This document shows, in pieces, positions 55,501 through 64,000 of a DNA stretch of 64,000 nt. The notes under the pieces were generated by a model, which saw nothing but the letters and a program-made list of their open reading frames with translations, ran no database searches and was not told the origin of the DNA. Source of the DNA: Tulasnella sp. 424. Its lineage: Eukaryota; Basidiomycota; Agaricomycetes; Cantharellales; Tulasnellaceae. The stretch is from contig WSUB01000023.1 of assembly GCA_019633425.1 (NCBI GenBank), positions 130,961 to 194,960 of the forward strand, given 5' to 3'. Numbering within the stretch: position 1 is the stretch's first letter; each line of letters starts with the position of its first letter. A program made the position numbers and the translations under genes.

Positions 55501-55689
55501 TTAGGAGACCTCTGTGAATGCCAGGGAAAAGATGAAGAAGCCTTGGAGTATTACCGCCAGGCAGCAGAGAATCCCCTGCGGCCGCGGACGACAGAGAAGG
55601 ATATCGATGGACTCCGACGCATCCGTGATCAAATGAAGGGACTGTATTCTGGGGAACAATGGATCTCCCAGTGTTTCCGCTACCCATAG
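52585..55689 (+). CDS. K8: full-length TKL-type protein kinase with about 13 TPRs
   Basis: Exons 52585-52650, 52713-52907, 52976-53158, 53218-53292, 53353-53652, 53725-53931 and 53989-55689 give 908 aa. Kinase, about residues 40-340: GGQGEVTRAIL, VAVKKLRYGDN, SFVNEVDIL, HGDLKSLNILV, DFGSARVVRKR, WAAPEI, DIWALGWVIWE. About 13 TPRs follow, alternating LGQANSLSGLGSVDxAQ and VGLADxLxxIAAVHLKQ types, then a distinct end (CYTQGEYGDA, VALVRCGNVSTAKGDYEEAK, GLGDLCECQGKDEEALEYY). The HGD loop lacks the usual Arg, so this is a non-RD kinase. Introns 5 and 6 are also open in frame here, so intron retention would add 24 and 19 residues; K1-K6 show intron 5 is spliced. This copy and K9 define the uninterrupted family. 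Confidence 0.87.
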
Positions 55690-55989
55690 ACATGTACACC
55701 TTTGTAGCGAATGTATGCAGAATAGGGCTTATTATCAAAAACGACATGCAAAGAAAAAAACAAGAAGTACAAAACAAAGGTACAAAGCTCAAGACTGCGA
55801 ATCACAAGATGAGAGGTTCGAGCTCGATAGCAATCAGATCGAAGAGTGTAGAGCGTGCAAGAAGTCGTTTATAAAGCGTTGCGTGCAGTGAGGATCATGA
55901 GAGGGAAGAATGGTGGAACAGAAACGTGCTCGGAGGGGTGAAACCTGGAATTTAGATCGTGCTATTAAAATGGAGGACGTCGATGCAAG
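55690..55989. other. Convergent spacer K8/O9
   Basis: 3' UTR block of K8 (GACATGTACACCTTTGTAGC, GAATGTATGCAGAATAGGGC) followed directly by the truncated end of O9. Nothing coding. Confidence 0.55.
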
Positions 55990-57235
55990 TGAAGTGCGTT
56001 TGACGACGGCGCGCTGCTGCTCTGCGTGCTGTGAGTCGTCGTGCTCGTCGTAGGCGCGGGACTCGGCGAGAGCGCGTCGCTCTTCGTCGTCGGGGCTTTT
56101 AGGCGGGTTGATCGGCGGGTGGTCGTGATAGAAAGCCGGGACGACGATGCTAATGACGGTTTCGCGCTAGCAGGGGGTAGTGGTGCTGGTGACGGCGGTT
56201 CGTTGAGCACCATTTCGTCTGGTGGGGGTTTCTCCACGATGTTGGGAAGGCCTTGGTGTGGGCCCATCAGGTTGCGGATGCTGGAGTCGTGTTCTCAATC
56301 GTGATACGCGACGTACACAACCGCCGAGTCCTCGTCCGGTCCTGGTGCGGCACCGGCTGCCTTGTCGTCTTCGTCGTCGTCTTTCGTGCCCTCCTCCTCC
56401 TGTTGCTGTTGCTTTCGTCGCCGTTCTCCCTCTTTCGCGTCTTTTATACGATCCCGTCGAGCTTTCCTCGCTTCTCGACTCGTCATCCCTGAACTCTCCG
56501 CTGTTGCTGCTTCGGACACCGCCGCCGCAGACCACATTGACGTCGCCGCGCTCGGACCTGCGGCATCCTCTGCTGCTGCTGCTGCAGTCGACGACGACGC
56601 GGCTCCAGGTGCGTTCGAACCCGTTCTCCATTCGATGACGTAGACGAGCCCCAGTTGGATGATCTTCATCAAGTGAGCGAAAGCGCTCAACTCGAGGTGA
56701 CCACCGTATGTTCCTGAATTTTGTCCAGCACGTGTTTGGAGGACCAAAAAAGATGATGATGACGATAAATAAGCGCCAGAGCCATTGGAGGAAACGGAGG
56801 TTGAAAAAAAGAAGCTTCTTGATGAAGGAAGGAAGAACTTACCGTTGAGTCTCATTTCTTCGATGTACGATCTTCAAGACTTGTCGTCCTCCACGAAGCC
56901 TTGGTAGTACTCCGGATGGGCGTCCATCCAATCGCAGATGTCTCTTCGGAGGATAAAATGGTCCTTCGAGTTGCCGTAGAGCTGATCGCATAGTGCACGG
57001 AAGAGGCAGTTGCCATCGCCTGGCTGGGTGGGATGTAAAGATAGATATGGGATTGATGCGGCGCGCACGCGTGTTGAGATGTCGAAATTGCAATCGCATG
57101 TGTTTCGCGCCGTTCAGCGTTCAATTTCGAACCAAGGACAATAAAAAAAGACCCCTGTAAAAGAGGGAAAAACCTCACCTGCGGTGTTGGCAGCGAAGAG
57201 ACCAAGTGATCGTTGTTGCTTTGTTCGTCTGCATT
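55990..57235 (-). pseudogene. O9: OTU copy with two Trp-to-stop changes and lost C-terminus
   Basis: The closest copy to O10. Exon 2 (TKQQRSLGLFAANTAG, GTGAGG donor) and exon 3 (DGNCLFRALCDQLYGNSKDH, FILRRDICDWMDAHPEYYQG, FVEDDKS) are in frame, but the next codon is TGA where O10 has TGG. In exon 4 (GTYGGHLELSAFAHLMK) five codons are missing in frame. The catalytic-His segment reads AYHD-TGA instead of AYHDWEHY, again TGG to TGA. The tail stops near 55990, without the Asp/Glu-rich half. Two independent nonsense changes in Trp codons make function unlikely. Confidence 0.83.
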
Positions 57236-58009
57236 CGACCACTAAGGAAGTGACGGAAAAGGGGGAGGGACAGGAGCCTGAGTGGACGGAAATTGTCTGT
57301 GCCGCGGAATGGGAAGGATGGGGACGTATGACGTAGACGGGGGACAACAGCGCTCGATCAAGGTGTCCGTATAAATCCAGGGGCCAGGGTCGGGAGGGAC
57401 CTGTGTTTGTTGATCGTGGTCTACATCGTCAGTCCGATTATCACAAACCGCTTGAAGGTGCAGGATCGAGCGCGAGGCAGCCTCATTTGGTCATTCTCGC
57501 CAGTAACCCAGCATGAAAAGATCGTTCCTTTAACCGAGCCCAGCGAACAAACTTTCGTAACGACTCCAGCGGACAGGTAGTAAACTCAAAATCGCAGGTC
57601 GGCGAGCCGATTTATCGGAACGCGGACTCGGAACCGGCGGGCTCTTGTCCAGAGTCACGCGCAAGTCTATCTGTCAGTAGTTCCCGAATTCGAATTCAGC
57701 AAAAACAACGCCTGGGTCACCATGTCACCGTTCGATGCTACAAGTATCTGCTGCGGCACAGCATGTGTTAATTCATTAACTTGTTTGCAAAGGTTAACGA
57801 GGGCGTTCGCCGCCTGTGACTAGCTCTCCGGCGCGAGTTGCCCTGAGCACATTTTGCGGTGTTCTCACACCCGGAACGTTGCGATGGCTGTGTGACGGAG
57901 GCCTAGGTTTGGCACCCACTTGTCCAGACATCCTTTTTAAACCGCCCCACGTCAACTCCAAATCCTTAGCGAGCCGCTACAACAGTAACCTCGTTTGAAT
58001 AGCCCAACG
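57236..58009. other. Divergent spacer O9/K9
   Basis: Promoter region of O9 and K9. It shares 57570-57830 with the K7 upstream region and about 57420-57510 with the spacer after each 5S gene. K promoter box at 57847-57880. Nothing coding. Confidence 0.5.
57847..57880 (+). promoter_or_regulatory. Conserved kinase promoter box (K9 copy)
   Basis: GAGCACATTTTGCGGTGT / TCTCACACCCGGAACGTT, about 160 bp before the ATG; the CGCG core has changed to TGCG. Confidence 0.3.
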
Positions 58010-61000
58010 ATGAGTGCTGTGGATGGCGATGTAGCGCCCACGCATACGGACTCGAAGCAACACACGCTGACGGCGGTAAGTGATTGCCTTTTCCTCCATT
58101 AGAAACAAGAGCGCAGATAACTAACGCGTGCTCGCAGGAAGACATCCTTGAAAACCTATCGGGGCTCCGTATCCTCCCCGAGGCCATCAAAACCGAGAAC
58201 GAAGGGCAAGAGTCGGGAGGGCAGGGAGAGGTCGCTCGTGCAATCCTAAAGAGGGGCCATGGACAGAGGGAGCGAGTCGCTGTGAAGAAGCTGAGATACG
58301 GCGACAATTATGATGATGAAAAGTTTTCAAAGGTATGACGTTCTTGGGTTCTGTGCGGCCCAGGCCTTTTCAGACTTCGTACTCATCCTTTCCCATGAAG
58401 TCCTTCGTCAATGAAGTAGACATTCTTGCTAGGCTATCACACCCCAACATCGTTAAATTGCTTGGATTCATAGAGGACCTTGAGAATGACGACGCGCGTC
58501 TGATCTTTGCTTGGGAGGAGAACGGCAATGTCCAACAGTTCCTCGCGAAGAGGAAATGTCACGTTCCCGAACGAGTATCATTGGTACGGAGAGCTCAAAT
58601 ACCGTACACGTATAGGACACAGTTTTAATAGCTTTGTTTTAGGTGAAGGACGTGACGGCAGGATTGGAGTACCTTCATACTCGACAGCCTCCCATCTGTC
58701 ATGGCGATCTAAAGTCGGTGCGTGGCATCTCAATTTGTTTGCAGACCATCAGATGCTTACCCAGACCCCGCCTTAGCTTAATATACTGGTCAACTCCTCC
58801 TGCCGTGGAGTCATTACGGATTTTGGCTCTGCGCGAGTTCTTCGAAAACGGTCAGAGAGCAAGGCCGATCGCGAACGAGTTAAACCCGAGGCCTCTGTTC
58901 CCTCCCGCGCGGGCGACTCAATATCATCTCAAATCAGCATATCGGTAACCGGGAATCAATTGACGATAACCGGTCCAAAGTGGTCTTTTCGTTGGGCCGC
59001 ACCCGAAATCATCATGCTCGATGCGGTTCCGGATCTGCCTAGCGATATTTGGGCTATTGGATGGGTCATCTGGGAGGTAAGGAAATTGGGGCATTGCTAC
59101 GCAGAACGCTTCCCAATCTCACCTCGATACACCATCGGCTTGATACAGATTATAACGGATAAATTGCCTTTCCATGAACTCAGTAGCGACGTCGCCATCA
59201 CAAAGACATTCGTCGAGGAAACAGATCCCTCGGTTGGGAACGATGCGCAGATGTCGCAAATCGAAAGTCTCTGCGCTCTTATGAGAGACTGTTTATCGTA
59301 TGATCCCATTTCAAGGCCAACCGCAGCCAAGTGCTGCACATTAGTTAAATGGATGGTAAGCGTTCCCTGCACCTTCGATTTTTGCAATGTACTGAAACAC
59401 GGCATCCTTCAGCCTTCGACCGTACCCACAAGCGAAATGCGGCCCGACCTGAAAGACCGCTCAACAACCCTTCTGCTCAGCTCGGGCTACATGCGTTATT
59501 CCCAGAACGACTATACAGCCGCTGCTGCATTATTCAACAAGGCCCTCGCAAGTGCCAAATCGGAAAACGACGCATTATCTGCAGCAGAATCCTATATTTG
59601 GCTGGGAGAGGTCTACCTCGCTCAGAACTGGCACATCGAAGCGAAAGTGTCGTTTTCTGAAGCGCGCGGTATCTACACTAGTTTCAGGGATGACTCGGGT
59701 CTCATGCGCTCGCTGGATGGGCTGGGTGGTGTATGCCACGCTCAATCCCAGTACGACGAGGCAGAGCGGTTCTTCCTTGAAGCCGAGAAGATTTGTGTCC
59801 GCAGGGACGACGACGTAGGACGAGCGCAGGTGCTGAATGGGTTGGGTGCCGTCCGCCTGGCCCAACATAGATACGACGATGCCAGGATATGCTACGATCA
59901 GGCGTTGGCCATTTTCGACCGCATCGGTAACCACCTTGGTCGAGCAAACGCACTGAGTGGACTGGGCAGCGTAGACCACGCACAGCATCGATATGAAGAA
60001 GCGATGGAGTTACTCATCAAAGCGGAAAGCATTTATAAACGGATCGGCAACGACGTAGGGCTTGCAGACGCGTTGAATGGGATCGCTACTGTCCATCTTA
60101 AGCAGTGCAGATACTCAGAGGCCAAGGAGTGCTACGTTCAGGCACGGGAGATCCACAGCCGCGCCGGTAACCACCTAGGTCAAGCAAAATCGCTAAGTGG
60201 ACTGGGCAGTGTCGACCACGCCCAGTGCCGATACGAAGGAGCGATGGAATCATTCGTCGAGTCGGAAAGCATCTACAAGCGGATTGGCAACGACGCAGGA
60301 CTTGCAGACGTGTTGGATGCGATCGCTGCTGTTCATCACAAACAGTACAGATACTCAGACGCCAGGGAGTGTTACTTTCAGGCTCTGGAAATCCACAACC
60401 GGTTCGGTAATCACCTAGGCCAAGCAAACTCGCTGAGTGGATTCAAGAACAGCGCCCGGTCCCCACGCGGAGGAGAGATCATGTTGGTATTTTTCAAAGT
60501 AGAAAACATTTTAAGGCGGACCGGCAACGACGTAGGCGTTGCACGCTCGTGGAATGCGATCGCTGCCGTTCACTTCGAGGACGGAAGATACCCCGCGGCA
60601 AAGCAAAGCTGTGCTCAGGCCCTGGATATCTACACCAATATCGGACATGACCTCGGTAGAGCGAACTCGCTCACTGGACTGGGTGCAGTCTGCTACAGGC
60701 AGGGCGATTATGGTGATGCCGAAGAGTCATTCCGTCAGGCTAGCGAGATTCACAAGCGCATCGGCCGGGAAGACGAACAAGCAGCTGCGTTGGTCAGGTG
60801 CGGGAAAGTATCCACTGCTAGAGGTGATTACGAAGAGGCCAAGTTGGCCTTTCTCGAAGCAAAAAAGCTCCTCGACACACCTGCATGGTTTAGTTGGAGT
60901 TTAGCTCCTGCGTTAGTTGGATTAGGAGACCTCTGTGAATGCCAAGGAAAAGATGAAGAAGCCTTGGAGTTTTACCGCCAGGCAGCAGAGGCTGAAAGTG

Positions 61001-61119
61001 AATGGCCTGGCCACTCCTGGTGGCCGACAGAGAACGATGATCCCCTACGCATGCGTGATCGAATGAAGGGACTGTATTCTGAGGCGAAATGGCTCGAGAA
61101 GTGTTTGGGAAGAGTATAG
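58010..61119 (+). CDS. K9: full-length TKL-type protein kinase with about 13 TPRs
   Basis: Starts MSAVDGDVAPTH; seven exons on the K8 pattern (first 58010-58075, last 59413-61119), about 910 aa. VAVKKLRYGDN, SFVNEVDIL, HGDLKSLNILV, DFGSARVLRKR, WAAPEI and DIWAIGWVIWE are intact. TPRs 1-8 parallel K8. One repeat after NSLSGF is replaced by a diverged unit (KNSARSPRGGEIMLVFFKVE). The C-terminal TPRs (GAVCYRQGDYGDAEESF, GLGDLCECQGKDEEALEF) are complete, and the protein ends EKCLGRV. No poly(T) insert is present. Convergent with O10, 399 bp between stop codons. Confidence 0.87.
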
Positions 61120-61518
61120 ACATGTACACCTTTGTAGCGAATGTATGCAGAATAGGGCTTATCATCAAAACGACATACAAAGAAGGAAAAAAACAAACAA
61201 ACAAGAAATACAAAACAAAAGGTACAAAGCTAAAGGCTGCGAATTGGAAGATGAGAGGTTCGAGCTAGATATAGCGATCAGATCGAGGAGTGTAGAGCGT
61301 GCAATAGGTCGTTTATAATGCGTTGCGTGCAGTGAGGGCTATGAGAGAGAATAATGATGGAACAGAAACATGGGAGAGACCTAGGATTTAGATCGTGCTA
61401 TTAGAATGGAAGTGAAATGGGTTTGTGGGAGACGAAAGTAATATTTCCAGAACCGGCTGGACGCAAGCTGATCTCAGTCTTTCCCCGTTGGAGACTGAAA
61501 GCCCGCCCCTGCGTTCGT
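61120..61518. other. Convergent spacer K9/O10
   Basis: 3' UTRs of K9 and O10. Contains GAATGTATGCAGAATAGGGC and AATACAAAACAAAAGGTACA, the source of the UTR scraps found after the truncated K genes. Nothing coding. Confidence 0.6.
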
Positions 61519-63843
61519 TTAGATCCTAAGCTCTTTGAAACCCCTCACATCCATCCTCCCAGTCCCATTAACCATCCACTCCGCTCTGCCTTCACTCGCG
61601 CTGCTTTCCTTCGCGGCGTCGCTTTCACCAGCCCCGTCCCTCTTCTTCCTTTTCTTCTTCTCCCCGACCAACAAGATAACTCGCTTCGGCTTCAGAGGCG
61701 GGAGGACCGTACCAGCCTTCGCTGCGGCTTTTCTCTGCCTTTTCGTCATCTTGGAAGGGGTGATGGTGGACGTTGAGGGTGCTTTTTGCTTTGAGTGTCG
61801 GCGGGCGGCTAGGGATGATGTGGAGAGTGAGGCGGAGCGGGAGGTCGAGGTCGAGTCTGGTGCGCTCGCTCCGTCGTCTTCGTCTTCGTCATCCTCTTCT
61901 TCGTCGTCTTCCTCTTCGTCATCGTCCTCCGTCGACTGCGACGCGGTGAGACGCGGTGGCAAGAGCGTAGCAGAAACCTCCTTCTCCGCACGTTCATCAT
62001 CATCCCCTTCCCCCTCTTCCCCTTCCTCCTCCGCATCACCTCCCTCCCTCCTCAAATCAGCCTGCCTTCTCATCACATCCCTCGCCATCCCCTTCGACCT
62101 CTTCGACTCGGCCCTACCATACTCCGAACCCGACCCTTCCCCTCCTCCACCTTCCTCCGATTCGTCAAACGACCGCTTCGGACTCCTCCTCGGGCGCTCG
62201 GCGGCGTCGTGAAGCATGGAGGACGACGGGGCGCTGCTGCTCTGCGTGCTGCTGTGAGTCGTCGTGCTCGTCGTAGGCGCGGGGCTAGGCGAGCGCGCGT
62301 CGCTCTTGGTCGTCGATGCTTTTAGGCGGGTTGATCGGCGGGTTGAGGTAGAAAGCCGGGAAGACAATGATGGTAATGACGGTTTCGCGGCGGCAGCAGG
62401 GGGTGGTGGTGCTGGTGATGGCGGTTCGTTCAGGACCATCTCATCCGGCGGGGGTTTCTCCACGATGTTGGGAAGGCCTTGGTGTGGCCCCGTGAGGTTG
62501 CGGATGCTGGAGTAGTGTTCCCAATCGTGGTACGCGACGTACACAGCCGCCGAGTCCTCGTCCAGTCCTGGTGCAGCACCGGCTGCCTTGTTATCGTCTT
62601 CATCGTCGTCTTTCGTGTCCTCCTCCTCCTGCTGCTGCGCCTTTCGTCGGCGTTCTCCCTCCTTCGCATCTTTCATACGATCCCGTCGAGCTTTCCTCGC
62701 TTCTCGACTCGACATCCCCGAACTCTCCGCTGTTGCTGCTTCGGATACCGCCGCCGCAGACGTCGCCGCACTCGGACCTGCGGCGTCCTCTGCTGCAGTC
62801 GACGACGACGCGGCTCCAGGTGCGTTCGGACCCGTTCTCCATTCGATGACGTAGACGAGCCCCGGCTGGACGACTTTAACGTTCCTCTTCATCAAGTGAG
62901 CGAAAGCGCTCAACTCGAGATGACCACCGTATGTCCCTGAAATTTTGTTCCAGCACGTGTTGGGGTGCACCAAAAAAGATGATGATGATGACGATATAAT
63001 AAGTGCCAGAGACCATTGGGGGAAACGGAGGTTGAGAAAAAAGGAAGACTTTCTTGATGAAGGAAGGAAGAACTAACCGTTGAGCCTCATTTCTTCGATA
63101 TACGATCTCCAAGACTTGTCGTCCTCTACGAAGCCTTGGTAGTACTCCGGATGAGCCTCCATCCAATCGCAGATGTCTCTTCGGAGGATGAGATGCTCCT
63201 TTGAGTTGCCGTAGAGCTGATCGCATAATGCACGAAAGAGGCAGTTGCCATCGCCTGTGGGGTGTGTAAAGATAGATGTGGGATTGGGCCGTAGCGGCGC
63301 GCACGCGCGTAGGTCGAAATTGCAATCGCATGTGTTTCGCGCCGTTCAGCATTCAATTTCGAACCGAAGACAAAAAAAAAAAGGCCGAGGGGCAAAACCT
63401 CACCTGCGGTGTTAGCAGCGTATAGACCGAGCGATCGTAGTTGCTTTGTGAGGTCTTCGGTGTTTTGGTCTGGGTTTGACAACTACGGGAGGAAGGGGGG
63501 GACAGGGGTCAGAGGAGGGAAATTGCCTGTGCCGCAGAATGGAAAACGTTTGACGACGTGGGGGAGTTGAGGACAACAAGCGCTCGATCGATTGACCTCC
63601 ACGTCTAGCAGAAGAGGGAGAGAGAGATGAGGATTGGGTGAGGTACCTTGGGTCTTTGGGTACGCGTTCGCATCTGTCGCGCTGAGGGGGGGGTGGGGTG
63701 TAAATCGAATTGGTTTAGACCGCAACGGCACGCGGGATCATTAACAACAACTTCGAGACAGCGATGGATCAGTGACTGGACCAACCATTATTAGGAGCTC
63801 GTCGAGCTGGTGCTTGTCGTCTGTGAGGGTTTCCTTTGCCCAT
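61519..63843 (-). CDS. O10: intact OTUD3-like OTU cysteine protease
   Basis: Exons on the minus strand: 63843-63786 (MGKGNPHRRQAPARRAPNN), 63469-63404, 63254-63078 and 62936-61519; they join in frame to about 572 aa. The exon 1/2 junction is the least certain. Features in order: TEDLTKQLRSLGLYAANTAG, the nucleophile motif GDGNCLFRALCDQLYG (Asp and Cys of the triad), HLILRRDICDWMEAHPEYYQ, FVEDDKSWRSYIEEMRLNGT, YGGHLELSAFAHLMKRNVKV, a basic linker, and AYHDWEHYSSIRNL with the catalytic His. This order matches OTUD3-type deubiquitinases. The C-terminal half is Ser/Pro-rich, then strongly Asp/Glu-rich, ending in KRQRKAAAKAGTVLPPLKPK and KKKRKK (possible nuclear signal). Expected role: cleaving ubiquitin chains. 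It is the only OTU copy of ten without a lesion, so it is a candidate functional source gene. Confidence 0.87.
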
Positions 63844-64000
63844 GATAGGCAAAGCTAGCGTGTAAAGATGGTGTAGCGAGGGGGAGAGAAATAGGAAGGG
63901 AGATGGAGGGGGATATGGGTGAGGGATGGGGTATGAAGCGTCGAAATCCTTCGGGCGGCTTTGTTCTCCGGACAATCCGAGATCACTCAGGGCCACAGAA
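63844..64000. other. Upstream region of O10
   Basis: Pyrimidine-rich on the minus strand (CTCCATCTCCCTTCCTATTT, TCTCCCCCTC), as is common before fungal start sites. Nothing else is seen before the window ends. Confidence 0.4.

Noticed and set aside
56280..56960. Stop codon TGA read as Trp in O9 (recoding)
   Set aside because: All other genes here use TGG for Trp and O9 also lacks its C-terminal half, so decay is simpler.
61535..62212. 225-aa + strand frame rich in Ser
   Set aside because: It is the reverse reading of the Asp/Glu-rich tail of O10; similar shadow frames occur opposite all OTU copies.
1..64000. Repeat-induced point mutation as cause of OTU decay
   Set aside because: Lesions are mostly small indels and the kinase repeats beside them are unmutated; no strong C-to-T bias is visible by eye.

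Overview
The window looks like nuclear DNA of a filamentous fungus, most likely a basidiomycete (Agaricomycetes). Genes are split by short introns of about 45-80 nt with GT..AG ends. The 5S rRNA is of fungal type. The kinases are tyrosine-kinase-like with the HGDLKS catalytic loop common in agaricomycete expansions. The single-copy landmark gene is a fungal RNA polymerase I subunit, RPA49. No species can be named from the sequence alone.

Almost all of the window is one large array of a two-gene cassette. On the + strand is a protein kinase with a C-terminal tetratricopeptide-repeat (TPR) domain, here K1-K9. On the - strand is an OTUD3-like OTU cysteine protease (deubiquitinase family), here O1-O10. 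They alternate K> <O K> <O, so 3' ends converge and 5' ends diverge across a shared spacer. Order: O1, 5S-1, F1 (kinase fragment), K1, O2, K2, O3, K3, O4, TIR element, 5S-2, F2, K4, O5, TPR scrap, RPA49, O6, K5, TPR scraps, O7, 5S-3, F3, K6, K7, O8, K8, O9, K9, O10. The set [O - 5S rRNA - F - K] recurs three times (starting near 1, 18.6 kb and 38.5 kb), so the array also has a higher-order period of about 19-20 kb.

The two halves of the cassette have aged differently. In all nine K genes the kinase exons keep their frame, splice sites and catalytic residues. Only O10 has a complete OTU reading frame (about 572 aa in a consistent four-exon model); O1-O9 each carry frameshifts, stops or deletions. 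K8 and K9 are full length (about 910 aa, about 13 TPRs). K1-K6 are cut short in the TPR region at a poly(T) junction, often followed by AGCGCC, which looks like the 3' end of a minus-strand poly(A)-tailed element. Decayed remains of the missing TPR end and 3' UTR lie downstream. K7 has the longest TPR array but three frameshifts.

Other items are three identical 118-nt 5S rRNA genes, a 1057-bp non-autonomous terminal-inverted-repeat transposon with two empty sites for comparison, and an intact RPA49 gene of 407 codons. Functionally, kinase-TPR proteins resemble expanded, fast-evolving receptor or signalling families of fungi. Repeated pairing with a ubiquitin protease gene suggests a kinase/ubiquitin module, but this is inference from layout only.
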